This document shows positions 1 to 8,237 of a DNA stretch of 26,346 nucleotides, piece after piece (the first letter of the stretch is position 1; each line of letters opens with the position of its first letter). A program made the position numbers and the translations under genes. Under the pieces are notes generated by a model. It had not been told where the DNA came from. It was given only the letters and a program-made list of their open reading frames with translations, and did no database searches. This DNA comes from CAZBDV01 sp964490765 (GTDB lineage Bacteria; Cloacimonadota; Cloacimonadia; Cloacimonadales; JAJBBL01), in contig CAZBDV010000033.1 in NCBI GenBank assembly GCA_964490765.1, positions 1 to 26,346 on the forward strand. The letters are read 5' to 3'.

Positions 1-709
1 GCTCACTCTCCACGAATATGTGCCTCTAAAAGATCTACCTGAAAACCACAGGTTCTGCTATATTTTTTAGCTCGGTTTTATTGTCAATAGTTTTTTGAAA
101 TTATTCCCTCTTTGATAGAAAATATAATCGATTTCGCTTGCGAAGCAAGAAATATTTTCATTCAGCAAAAGCCATCTCCAGGCTGTTACAAAGGCAATCA
201 CTCGCTTACCGATTAGAAGCATCCTGCTGTATGTGAGTAGATTGAATTTATGATTTATGGTAGCATATATTTCTTATTCTATCGCTAAACAACTCTTCCT
301 AAATAAATCTACAGCTACAGATTTTTACCAATCAGAGAAATTGGTTCATAAAGGATGCTATTCTCTTTGTAATTCACATTGGTTCATCAAACAATCAATC
401 GAAACGATGAACGAAATTTATTCTTGACAGAAACTTAACTCCTTCTATGTAGGTAAGTTATAAGAAGTTCTTTTTATATAGAATAGGTGTTCAACGGGGT
501 TAACGGTTACTGATATTTTTGAGGGGATGTTGAATGAAGCATATTTATAATGAATTTCAGAGGTTCATGTCAACGCTAATGCTTTTTGTCTGTCATAGTC
601 AGTATTTTAAGCTTTAGTACTATCATATTAGACGCTTATAAAGAGCAAGTCAACAGAGTTTCTTTATCAGGTATCTTTGCTTCTTCGTTAAGGTATTCTT
701 CACAAACCA
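1..709. other. AT-rich region without a convincing gene
   Basis: No long open frame is supported here. The first 70 bases are open on the + strand in frame 2 and stop at TAG 68-70. The residues read like an ordinary protein tail, so this could be the last 22 codons of a gene entering from the left, but the stretch is too short to claim. A compound inverted repeat lies at 118-159: outer arms GAAAATAT and ATATTTTC, and an inner hairpin with arms CTTGC and GCAAG around GAA. A TTGACA hexamer is at 424-429 with no good -10 box after it. A 27-codon open frame at 534-617 is preceded by GAGGGG at 521-526. Nothing else stands out. The low coding content suggests intergenic DNA or a decayed gene. Confidence 0.5.
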
Positions 710-736
710 TTGGATCTTCAATAATACTGATATAAT
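710..736 (+). promoter_or_regulatory. Extended -10 promoter for the large C25 peptidase gene
   Basis: A perfect TATAAT lies at 731-736, preceded by TG at 728-729, which gives the extended -10 form TGnTATAAT. A weak -35 candidate, TTGGAT, is at 710-715 with 15-bp spacing. Transcription would start near 743, about 30 bases before the ATG at 773 and just upstream of the ribosome binding site AAGGAG (761-766). The consensus match and position are visible; use in the cell is inferred. Confidence 0.55.
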
Positions 737-772
737 TCATGATCCACCATTGTTTTTATCAAGGAGTTTTGT

Positions 773-3700
773 ATGAATCGTTTTATCATAATCCTGGCGC
801 TTGTATTTTTATTTACTACTTTATTGTCTGGAGAGACGATAAAGATTTCTGAAGGGAGCAATTCTGTCGAAGTTTTAAGATCAGAGAATGATGAGACATT
901 GTTGCAGTATCGATTTCATCAGTTTAACAGATCGGCAGTAGAGATTGCAGGAAAAACTTGGTACCATATTTATTTAGAGAAAGAGGGAATAACTCTCGAA
1001 GAGGGATATCCTCAGCTTCCGAACTACAATCGGAGTATTATAATTGGAGACAACGCACTCGTGAAACTCGAGATTTTTGATCTAGAGTATCAAGAGATTG
1101 AGATCCCCATAGCTCCCTCAAAGGGAATGCTGTTACGCGAGGTCGATCCTGCTGATATTCCATATATTTTTAATAGTATCTATCAGGAAGACCGTTTTTA
1201 TCCTGAAGACTTTGTCTCCCTCTCTGAGCCTTACATCTTAAGAGAGTTTCGTGGTATAACTATTCAGTCTATACCATTTCAATATAATCCTGAGAGAGAG
1301 ATATTGAGAATCTACACTGCCTTTAAGGTACGGGTTTATTCAGACGGAGTTGATACACAGAACATTTTACAAACACCCAGAACGGAAATTTCCAGGGCAT
1401 TTCAACCGATTTATGAGAACCACTTTCTTAACTGGGACGACAATCGTTATACACCAATAAGCGATTCCTTCGGCACTCTGTTAATCATCTACCATGATGC
1501 TTTTCTAGATGCCATCACCCCATATTTTAGCTGGAAGAGGCAGAAAGGGATCCCAACCATACTCCTTCCGTTTAGCACAGTTGGAACCACAGCAGCACAA
1601 TTACAGACTTACATCCAGAGTTATTACAACACAAATCCAAATCTGACGTTTGTCCAGCTCGTTGGTGATCATAATCATATCCCGACCCTCTTCGAAAGTA
1701 GCGGAGGAGCCGATCCGAGATTCTCTCTGGTTGCAGGAAGTGATAACTATCCCGACATTTTTATCGGCCGTTTTTCTGCATACGATGCAACCGATGTTAC
1801 ATCTCAGGTTAACAAGGTAATTACTTATGAAAAGATACTGGGTTCGACTGCGACCTGGCCGAGAAGAGCCACAGGTGTCGCCTCAGCAGAAGGCCCGGGT
1901 GATAATGGTGAGTACGACTGGGAGCATATGAATTACATTCGTGATGACCTTATTGCTTATGGTTACACAACAGTTGATCAAATTTATGATCCGGGAGCTA
2001 CAGCCGCTCAGGTGTCAACAGCAATCAACAACGGCCGTGGTTTTGTTAACTATGCAGGACATGGGTCTACCACCAGTTGGACAACAACAGGATTTTCCAA
2101 TACCAATGTCAATGCCCTGACGAATTTTCCGATGACTCCCTTCGTTATGAGTGTTGCTTGTTACAATGGTAACTTCACAAGTTCTACCTGTTTTGCAGAA
2201 GCATGGTTACGAAAGAGCAATGGGGGTGCGATAGCTTTTTATGGTAGTTCTATCGGTCAACCCTGGAATCCACCAATGCGAGCACAGGATGAAGTGACCG
2301 ATTTACTTGTTGCAGAATCCAAAACAACGACCGGCGGCCTCTATTTTAATGGTTCATGCAAGATGCTCGATGTCTATGGTACTGGAGCTGTCTCGACCTT
2401 CAAAACCTGGAACCTGTTTGGTGATGCCACACTTGTAGTTCGCTCAAAATATCCGGGTATCATGACGGTAACACACCCAAACCATATCCCAATCGGTACT
2501 AGTTCAGTCTATGTTACAACCGGTGTTCCGGGAGCACTGGTAGCCATAACACGTAATGATGTTATTCATGGCCGGGGATACACAAATTCATCGGGTAATG
2601 TAACTATCAACCTGGCAGGAACTCCTTCCTCTCCTGTTGAATATACAATTACGGTAACGGCTTTCAACAAGGTAACATATCTCGGAACTATATATCAGGG
2701 ATTCATCTGGACTGGCAACACTTCTACTGTCTGGTCAGTTTCATCTAACTGGAATGTAGGATCTGTTCCCAATAACACTTCTGATATATTAATCCCTTCT
2801 GGTTGTTCAAACTATCCTGTCACTTCCAGTGCGAACGGATATTGTAAGAATATAACCATAAACTATGGCGCATCTCTGACAATCGGAGGCTATAATCTCA
2901 TAGTCAGCAATAATATCATAATCCATGGTTTGTTGAACATGAACAACAACAGCGGCGATCTTGTCGTTTCAGGACAAACTAGCTGGGAAAGTGGTTCTAC
3001 AGCAAACATAACAGCATCAAGTGCCGAGATCTATAGTGGTAGCCATATGACATTCAAGAGTGGGTCGAACGTTCAATTAGCAATGGGATACATTGATTTC
3101 AACGGACCGAATACCACATACTTGTATAACTATAGTTCCAATACCCAGCTTTACAATGTGCGAGCCAATGTTCCCAATCCTAATGGCTTAGTTATTCATA
3201 GCAGTTCGACACACGATATCATCATCAACGGCAGTTTATGGAACTATGCCGGCAAATCATGCTATAACTGGTATACTGGCAACACGATAATCAGGGGTAA
3301 TATTACTAATTTTAACACCACAACAGATGCGTTCAAATGGCATTATGGTACCCTTGTCTTAGATGGTTCCAATCAGACTGTATCATTAGCTAATCCTACA
3401 GATTATATAAACAATCTTACAGCAAGTCAGACCGGAACGCTAAGTTTATCCAACAATCTGACTATTAAGGGAGATCTATTAATCGAAAGCGGCATTTTTA
3501 ACCCGGGATCCTATACTGTTAGGATTGCTGGAAATTGGGAAAACCCGACAGGTCCTGGTGCATTTGCCGAGAGCACTTCCAGAGTAATTTTCGATGGACC
3601 AGATCATCAATACTGTAATTATACAGAAAACTTCAACATCATAGAAGTCAACAAATCGGGTGGTGCATTGAGGATCAACAATAACTCAGCGATAATCACC

Positions 3701-6700
3701 TGTGCTTCCTATGATTGGACTTCTGGAGCAGTTGATGTATTGACCGGTACCTTTACGGCCAACCAACTGCTGGATAACGGTATCAATGGAGCCTGGTATA
3801 TCAATCCCGGTGGGACAATCAACCTACATAATCCCGGTGGTTGGATAGATCTAAACGGTGATCTCTATATTTTTGGTGGTGATTTTAACGTTTACGGCGG
3901 CACAACTGCCTCCTACTGGCCGTATTCAAGGAATGCCTCTATCACCATGAGTGGTGGAACTCTTGTTTTTCATGATCAGGGAGTTTATATTACTACATCG
4001 GGGAGTTATTCGTTTGTTGAAAATATCACTGGTGGCGAAATAAAAGTAGCGAGAAATTTTCTCGTAAATCGCACCGACTTTACTCCTGCTGGCGGAACGA
4101 TAACTCTCACAGGTTCTACAGACGCTAATATCTCCCATCTTGCAGGTTCATATTTTCATAATCTGGAGATATATAAATCGGCTACTCGGGATAACAATAT
4201 CTCGAGAACGATATATGAGACTGATAGAGATGGAAGGCGAACAGAGGTTTATAGAACTAACACAGTTACAGCAACATCTGATTTAATTATCAATGGCTGG
4301 ATCTGGATCAGGACTGGAGTATTTGTTGCACCTGATGTAATCAATCTTAAAGGAGGATGGTGGAACTACGTTGGACATGCCGGATTTGTTGAAGGAGAGG
4401 GATTAGTAATATTTGAAGGGACAGGCGACAGTAGTATTTATGGTGAAGCATTTAACAACATAGAATTAAATAAAAGCAGCAGCGGACAATTAATCATCCC
4501 CAGCACTTACACTGTAAGCTGCAACTCTTATAACTGGACTGCCGGTACAATCAGTGTCAATGGCGGGACATTCACTGCTCTCGACCTTTATGATTCAGGA
4601 TTGATGGGAACTATCAATCTAACTGCTGGAACAATGAATCTTTATCAGGATACTTCTCAGTACTTTGATCTTCGGGGTAATCTCAATATCAGTGGTGGAG
4701 TGTTGAACCTGTATGGAGGTGGTGGAACTTCTTACTGGCCATATATCAACACTGTAACCCTAAATATGTCTAACGGAGTGATAGATTTTCATGACAGTAG
4801 TTTACTGATCTATTCAGGACCCGGTTCATTTACGGAGAATATTACTGGTGGAACTATCAGAATGGCAAAAAACTTCAGCTCTACTCGAACTGATTTTACA
4901 CCATCTGGAGGTTCTTTAGTTATGTATTCTTCTACCGATGCAACTCTTCATATGAGTGCTGGAACCCTGAATAACCTTATCATTGATAAAGCTTCAATGC
5001 GAAATCGTTTTAGCTTCGACTCTACTGCCAGGCTCATCCAGGACAGAGATGGGACTCTGATTGAAGAGACCAGGGCAAATACTGTCAATTTAGTAACTGA
5101 CCTGAATCTTACTGGAAACCTGGAGATCGAGAATGGTACATTTAACCTGAACGGACATGAAGCGAATGTTAGTAACAATGTTACAGTAAGTGCCACTCTC
5201 ATGTCGAGTAGTTCTACCAGTAGAATAGCATCAGGAAATCATTTCATCTGGTATGATGGAGGATCTGCCCAGATAACTGAGGGAGAGATAGAATGTTCAT
5301 CTGGATGGTATGTTTACTCTGGAGCTTCTGTTGTATTACCTGCAGAAGTTTCTACCTATCTGACTTCTGTTTATGCCAGATCAATATATCTGGCCAGTAC
5401 TGGCACTCAGTTTGGGAATCTCATCGTTGGTAGCTCCAGTCCAGGTGTAGCTTACACTGTGTTAGGTTCCAGCACAGAAGACCTTAACATTGCGGGAGAT
5501 TTAACCGTAACAGCAGGCAATGAACTTGATCTCGGAAGCAGAAATCTCTTTGTTGATGGTAATGTCAGTTTATCCGGAAAACTCGATATTCATGGCAGTA
5601 CTGCAGAATTACAGGGGAAACCAACTCTTTATTCTACCAGTCATCTTTCCATTGAAACAGGAAACTTTATCTATCATGATTCATCTATACCTCGAAATCT
5701 ATTTATGTATGGAACTTTAACAATGATTGGTGGAACATTCCACGCTGAATATAATTCTCTCATTGTCATGCCAGACGCTGTTAACAACATCTCCGGAGGA
5801 GAAATCATCTGTACAGGCATCCATGCAACTGAACCAGGAACTTTTCAACCTGCAGGTGGCACAGTGCAAATAAATCAAAATTATTCCGGAGGCAACTATT
5901 CTCTTAATGTTTCTGCTGGTAACTGGTTCCGAAATCTCATTCTGAATATGGACTATCCCCTTGGTGTCATCCTCAATAACGACCTGCTTGTTAAGGGCTA
6001 CTTGAAAATCCAGTCTGGAATTTTTGATGTATCAGAATCGAACTATTCAATCACAATTGAAGGAAACTGGATAAATGAAGCTGGCCCATCACGTTTCATA
6101 GAACGGGATGGAGAAGTAATTTTCGCAGGCTCCGGATTACAGTACTGCGTCCATAGTGAAGATTTCAATACGTTAGTATTGAATAAACCAGGTAATGTGC
6201 TTCGAATCAATAATTCCGGGACGACCCTATCAGCTGATCATTTCGAATGGCTCTCCGGTGGGATTGAGGTATTAAGCGGTACTTTTACAGCACTTGATCT
6301 GATAAACAATGGGATATTTGGTTCCTATCTGTGTCAGACAGGGGGTACGATTAATCTCACCAATCCTGACGGATTTGTTGATCTGAATGGTGCAATAACA
6401 ATAACCGGAGGAGAAATCAATATCTATGGTGGTACAACTATCTCATATTGGCCTTATGCAAGTAATGCTTCATTGACAATGAGTGGCTCAGGAATTCTGG
6501 ATTTCAAAGATCAAGGCATCCATTTATATAATTCTCCTTCGTATGGTTTCACTTACAACATAACAGGGGGGATAATTCAGACTACCGGTAATCTGAGCTG
6601 TAGTCGGTCTGATTTTAACCCTGCCGGGGGTACTTTCGTTATGACAGGCTCCAATGACACTGCAATCCAGTTTGCTCCTCCTAACAGTCTCTATAATCTA

Positions 6701-8056
6701 ACTATATACAAGACAGAGCTGAGAGTAGGTGAAGAGACAGAAATGGCTCCGACAATCGACCTATCAAGGGAAAGGGACACAGAGTTAACGAATCTGGATA
6801 ATATCACGCTTAACAATAGATCAAACAGTGTGTTCCTTAACCATAACCTCATCGTGTCAGGCAATATTGATGTCGATCACGGTACATTTAACTCCAATGG
6901 ACATGATCTGATCTGTTTGGGTAGTATCAATGTGAACAGTAATTCAACTCTGCAAATAGTATCCGGTTCAACTCTATCTGTCGGTAATGATAATTTTATG
7001 AATATCAATAACACCGGTAGAATGGAAATCATCGGTACCTCCGGGAATATGTCAGCAATAAATGGTAACACCGGTCATTATTTCTTCAATGTTCAATCTG
7101 GTGGTACAATTGCTGCTGAATATGCCATATTCGAACAAATGAGACCTGATGGTTTGAATATTATGAACGGATCGCTCGTAGATCCGGATTATCCATTTTA
7201 TAATTGTATCTTTAGAAATGGTATATCCGGAGGAACTCTTCTTACGATCAACAATGACCAGGAACTTACAATTGATAGTGCCTACTTCCCGTCCAATACC
7301 TGGTCCGGTGCGAGCAATGTCAAAAAGACAGTAAATCAGGGATTGGTTTATTTTCACGATGCAACCGGTGAATTTCAAGGTGCCTCTTACGAGAATGATC
7401 CTTATGATCGTATATTCTGGACTTCATCCAGCGATATCGATCTGCTGATAACCGATGCAGTCTGGTCAGAGATATCATTATACGCTGGAGATTCGTCAAC
7501 TCTTACCGTTACTATCCTCAATACCGGATTTGTTGATATCCCGGCCAGTGTCTATCTCGATCTGTACTACAATCTCGACTCACCCCCAGCTACTATGACT
7601 GCAGGAGATCAATATACCAGCATAAGTTCTCTCCCTCCCGGAGAGGAGGTATCGTTTGATTTCATAGTAGAAAACTACAATTCGGGTGACTGGAATTCCT
7701 GGTTGCAGATCGATACTGACATGGCGGTTGTTGAAACGGATGAAACCAATAACATATTCGGCCCTGTTCCTATTACCTGGCTCGGATTACCAACTATAGA
7801 TGATCTCTGTATAGAGTGCATCCAATCTACAGGGACAATACATCTCTCCTGGACCTATCCAATATGGGTCACAACATTCAACATCTATCGCAGTACCGAC
7901 CCCTATTTCACACCGGGACCGGAAAACAAGATCATTCGCCCTGACGACATCTCTCCAGAATATAGTGAATCGATAACCGATGAGAGGTGTTTTTACCGGA
8001 TAAAGGCAGAACGGACCCCTGTAGTAACTGAATTACCAGTCAGAGTAAGACGTTAA
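773..8056 (+). CDS. Giant secreted gingipain-like (C25) cysteine peptidase with repeated beta-rich tail
   Basis: This is a 2427-residue exported protein. The ATG has AAGGAG six bases upstream. Residues 1-20 are a hydrophobic signal peptide. Residues about 21-225 resemble the C25 propeptide, and 230-560 form the peptidase domain. The catalytic pair is visible as H430 (in YAGHGS) and C463 (in VACYNGNF), 33 residues apart as in RgpB, so activity is likely. A short Ig-like domain follows (about 565-640). Residues from about 644 to 2200 are Asn/Gly/Thr/Ser-rich beta-strand repeats, probably a beta-helix or stacked beta solenoid, with a large module repeated at about 938, 1212 and 1782. A CARDB-like domain (about 2222-2340) and a short Fn3-like end follow. 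Unlike its relatives at the other end of the window, it has no FlgD-like/T9SS sorting domain and ends in VRVRR just before a terminator. Likely a surface or secreted protease-adhesin. Substrate specificity cannot be read from the sequence. Confidence 0.88.
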   Translation: MNRFIIILALVFLFTTLLSGETIKISEGSNSVEVLRSENDETLLQYRFHQFNRSAVEIAGKTWYHIYLEKEGITLEEGYPQLPNYNRSIIIGDNALVKLEIFDLEYQEIEIPIAPSKGMLLREVDPADIPYIFNSIYQEDRFYPEDFVSLSEPYILREFRGITIQSIPFQYNPEREILRIYTAFKVRVYSDGVDTQNILQTPRTEISRAFQPIYENHFLNWDDNRYTPISDSFGTLLIIYHDAFLDAITPYFSWKRQKGIPTILLPFSTVGTTAAQLQTYIQSYYNTNPNLTFVQLVGDHNHIPTLFESSGGADPRFSLVAGSDNYPDIFIGRFSAYDATDVTSQVNKVITYEKILGSTATWPRRATGVASAEGPGDNGEYDWEHMNYIRDDLIAYGYTTVDQIYDPGATAAQVSTAINNGRGFVNYAGHGSTTSWTTTGFSNTNVNALTNFPMTPFVMSVACYNGNFTSSTCFAEAWLRKSNGGAIAFYGSSIGQPWNPPMRAQDEVTDLLVAESKTTTGGLYFNGSCKMLDVYGTGAVSTFKTWNLFGDATLVVRSKYPGIMTVTHPNHIPIGTSSVYVTTGVPGALVAITRNDVIHGRGYTNSSGNVTINLAGTPSSPVEYTITVTAFNKVTYLGTIYQGFIWTGNTSTVWSVSSNWNVGSVPNNTSDILIPSGCSNYPVTSSANGYCKNITINYGASLTIGGYNLIVSNNIIIHGLLNMNNNSGDLVVSGQTSWESGSTANITASSAEIYSGSHMTFKSGSNVQLAMGYIDFNGPNTTYLYNYSSNTQLYNVRANVPNPNGLVIHSSSTHDIIINGSLWNYAGKSCYNWYTGNTIIRGNITNFNTTTDAFKWHYGTLVLDGSNQTVSLANPTDYINNLTASQTGTLSLSNNLTIKGDLLIESGIFNPGSYTVRIAGNWENPTGPGAFAESTSRVIFDGPDHQYCNYTENFNIIEVNKSGGALRINNNSAIITCASYDWTSGAVDVLTGTFTANQLLDNGINGAWYINPGGTINLHNPGGWIDLNGDLYIFGGDFNVYGGTTASYWPYSRNASITMSGGTLVFHDQGVYITTSGSYSFVENITGGEIKVARNFLVNRTDFTPAGGTITLTGSTDANISHLAGSYFHNLEIYKSATRDNNISRTIYETDRDGRRTEVYRTNTVTATSDLIINGWIWIRTGVFVAPDVINLKGGWWNYVGHAGFVEGEGLVIFEGTGDSSIYGEAFNNIELNKSSSGQLIIPSTYTVSCNSYNWTAGTISVNGGTFTALDLYDSGLMGTINLTAGTMNLYQDTSQYFDLRGNLNISGGVLNLYGGGGTSYWPYINTVTLNMSNGVIDFHDSSLLIYSGPGSFTENITGGTIRMAKNFSSTRTDFTPSGGSLVMYSSTDATLHMSAGTLNNLIIDKASMRNRFSFDSTARLIQDRDGTLIEETRANTVNLVTDLNLTGNLEIENGTFNLNGHEANVSNNVTVSATLMSSSSTSRIASGNHFIWYDGGSAQITEGEIECSSGWYVYSGASVVLPAEVSTYLTSVYARSIYLASTGTQFGNLIVGSSSPGVAYTVLGSSTEDLNIAGDLTVTAGNELDLGSRNLFVDGNVSLSGKLDIHGSTAELQGKPTLYSTSHLSIETGNFIYHDSSIPRNLFMYGTLTMIGGTFHAEYNSLIVMPDAVNNISGGEIICTGIHATEPGTFQPAGGTVQINQNYSGGNYSLNVSAGNWFRNLILNMDYPLGVILNNDLLVKGYLKIQSGIFDVSESNYSITIEGNWINEAGPSRFIERDGEVIFAGSGLQYCVHSEDFNTLVLNKPGNVLRINNSGTTLSADHFEWLSGGIEVLSGTFTALDLINNGIFGSYLCQTGGTINLTNPDGFVDLNGAITITGGEINIYGGTTISYWPYASNASLTMSGSGILDFKDQGIHLYNSPSYGFTYNITGGIIQTTGNLSCSRSDFNPAGGTFVMTGSNDTAIQFAPPNSLYNLTIYKTELRVGEETEMAPTIDLSRERDTELTNLDNITLNNRSNSVFLNHNLIVSGNIDVDHGTFNSNGHDLICLGSINVNSNSTLQIVSGSTLSVGNDNFMNINNTGRMEIIGTSGNMSAINGNTGHYFFNVQSGGTIAAEYAIFEQMRPDGLNIMNGSLVDPDYPFYNCIFRNGISGGTLLTINNDQELTIDSAYFPSNTWSGASNVKKTVNQGLVYFHDATGEFQGASYENDPYDRIFWTSSSDIDLLITDAVWSEISLYAGDSSTLTVTILNTGFVDIPASVYLDLYYNLDSPPATMTAGDQYTSISSLPPGEEVSFDFIVENYNSGDWNSWLQIDTDMAVVETDETNNIFGPVPITWLGLPTIDDLCIECIQSTGTIHLSWTYPIWVTTFNIYRSTDPYFTPGPENKIIRPDDISPEYSESITDERCFYRIKAERTPVVTELPVRVRR
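3584..4330 (+). repeat. Large protein module, copy A, in the C25 peptidase tail
   Basis: This is the first of three copies of a module of about 250 residues. It begins at VIFDGP (residue 938). It contains the tracts DWTSGAV, GGTINL, SYWPYSRNASITMSGG, ENITGGEI, DFTPAGGTITLTGS and NLEIYKSA. An Arg/Asp-rich stretch (DRDGRR, residues 1151-1156) lies near its end. The copies have diverged in sequence, so this is an old internal duplication rather than a recent DNA repeat. The boundaries are approximate. Confidence 0.75.
4406..5150 (+). repeat. Large protein module, copy B, in the C25 peptidase tail
   Basis: The second copy begins at VIFEGTG (residue 1212) and directly follows copy A. The matching tracts are NWTAGTI, TSYWPYINTVTLNMSNG, ENITGGTI, DFTPSGGSLVMYSSTD and NLIIDKAS. 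It again ends with an Arg/Asp-rich stretch (DRDGTLIEETR, starting at residue 1424) and then a TNTV/ANTV-like tract that restarts the beta repeats. The boundaries are approximate. Confidence 0.75.
6116..6890 (+). repeat. Large protein module, copy C, in the C25 peptidase tail
   Basis: The third copy begins at VIFAGSG (residue 1782), about 320 residues after the end of copy B. Its matching tracts are EWLSGGI, GGTINLTNPDG, SYWPYASNASLTMSGSG, YNITGGII, DFNPAGGTFVMTGS and NLTIYKTE. A charged insert with LSRERD (residues 1997-2002) lies at the same place as in copies A and B. Copies A and C resemble each other more closely (GGTT-SYWPY, NAS-TMSG) than either resembles B. The boundaries are approximate. 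Confidence 0.75.
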
Positions 8057-8070
8057 CCAGATGATTTTGT

Positions 8071-8102
8071 GAGTCCCCTATTACAGGGGACTCTTTTTTT
8101 TT
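8071..8102 (+). terminator. Rho-independent terminator of the large C25 peptidase gene
   Basis: A perfect 8-bp stem GAGTCCCC (8071-8078) pairs with GGGGACTC (8086-8093) around the loop TATTACA. A run of nine T follows at 8094-8102. It starts 14 bases after the stop codon. The T run is on the + strand only, so this terminator serves the rightward gene rather than the converging operon. Confidence 0.9.
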
Positions 8103-8117
8103 CATAGTCAGTAACCA

Positions 8118-8163
8118 TTGGGGAGAATACGAGTCGGACCGGTCCGACTCGTAGGGCTCCCAA
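8118..8163 (-). terminator. Palindromic hairpin between convergent units, probable end of the minus-strand operon
   Basis: Bases 8128-8153 form a 26-bp perfect palindrome with half-arm TACGAGTCGGACC. An outer, bulged stem (TTGGGGAG at 8118-8125 with CTCCCAA at 8157-8163) extends it. It lies about 75 bases past the last stop of the minus-strand operon. Neither side has a clear T run, so it is either a factor-dependent or RNA-stabilising end, or a binding site for a dimeric protein. The structure is certain; the role is inferred. Confidence 0.5.
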
Positions 8164-8237
8164 GGGTTAAGGTAAACTTTAAGAGCAATCTTCTTATACA
8201 TCTTATATGAGAAATGATGGTAATCAAACTCTTTCTT

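Noticed and set aside
1..75. tRNA or other RNA gene at the left edge
   Set aside because: No cloverleaf arms or T-loop motif (GTTCGA-like) could be placed; the stretch fits a coding tail at least as well.
3584..6890. Tandem DNA repeat or CRISPR-like array in the giant peptidase gene
   Set aside because: The copies are large, diverged and in frame, and repeat only at protein level. No short regular direct repeats with spacers were seen anywhere in the window.
7052..7378. A 108-codon open frame on the minus strand inside the giant peptidase gene
   Set aside because: It is antisense to a well-supported coding region, has no ribosome binding site and no recognisable protein features.
8057..8237. 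Insertion-sequence remnant suggested by the long palindrome
   Set aside because: No transposase fragment, target-site duplication or second end was found nearby; a terminator or binding site is simpler.
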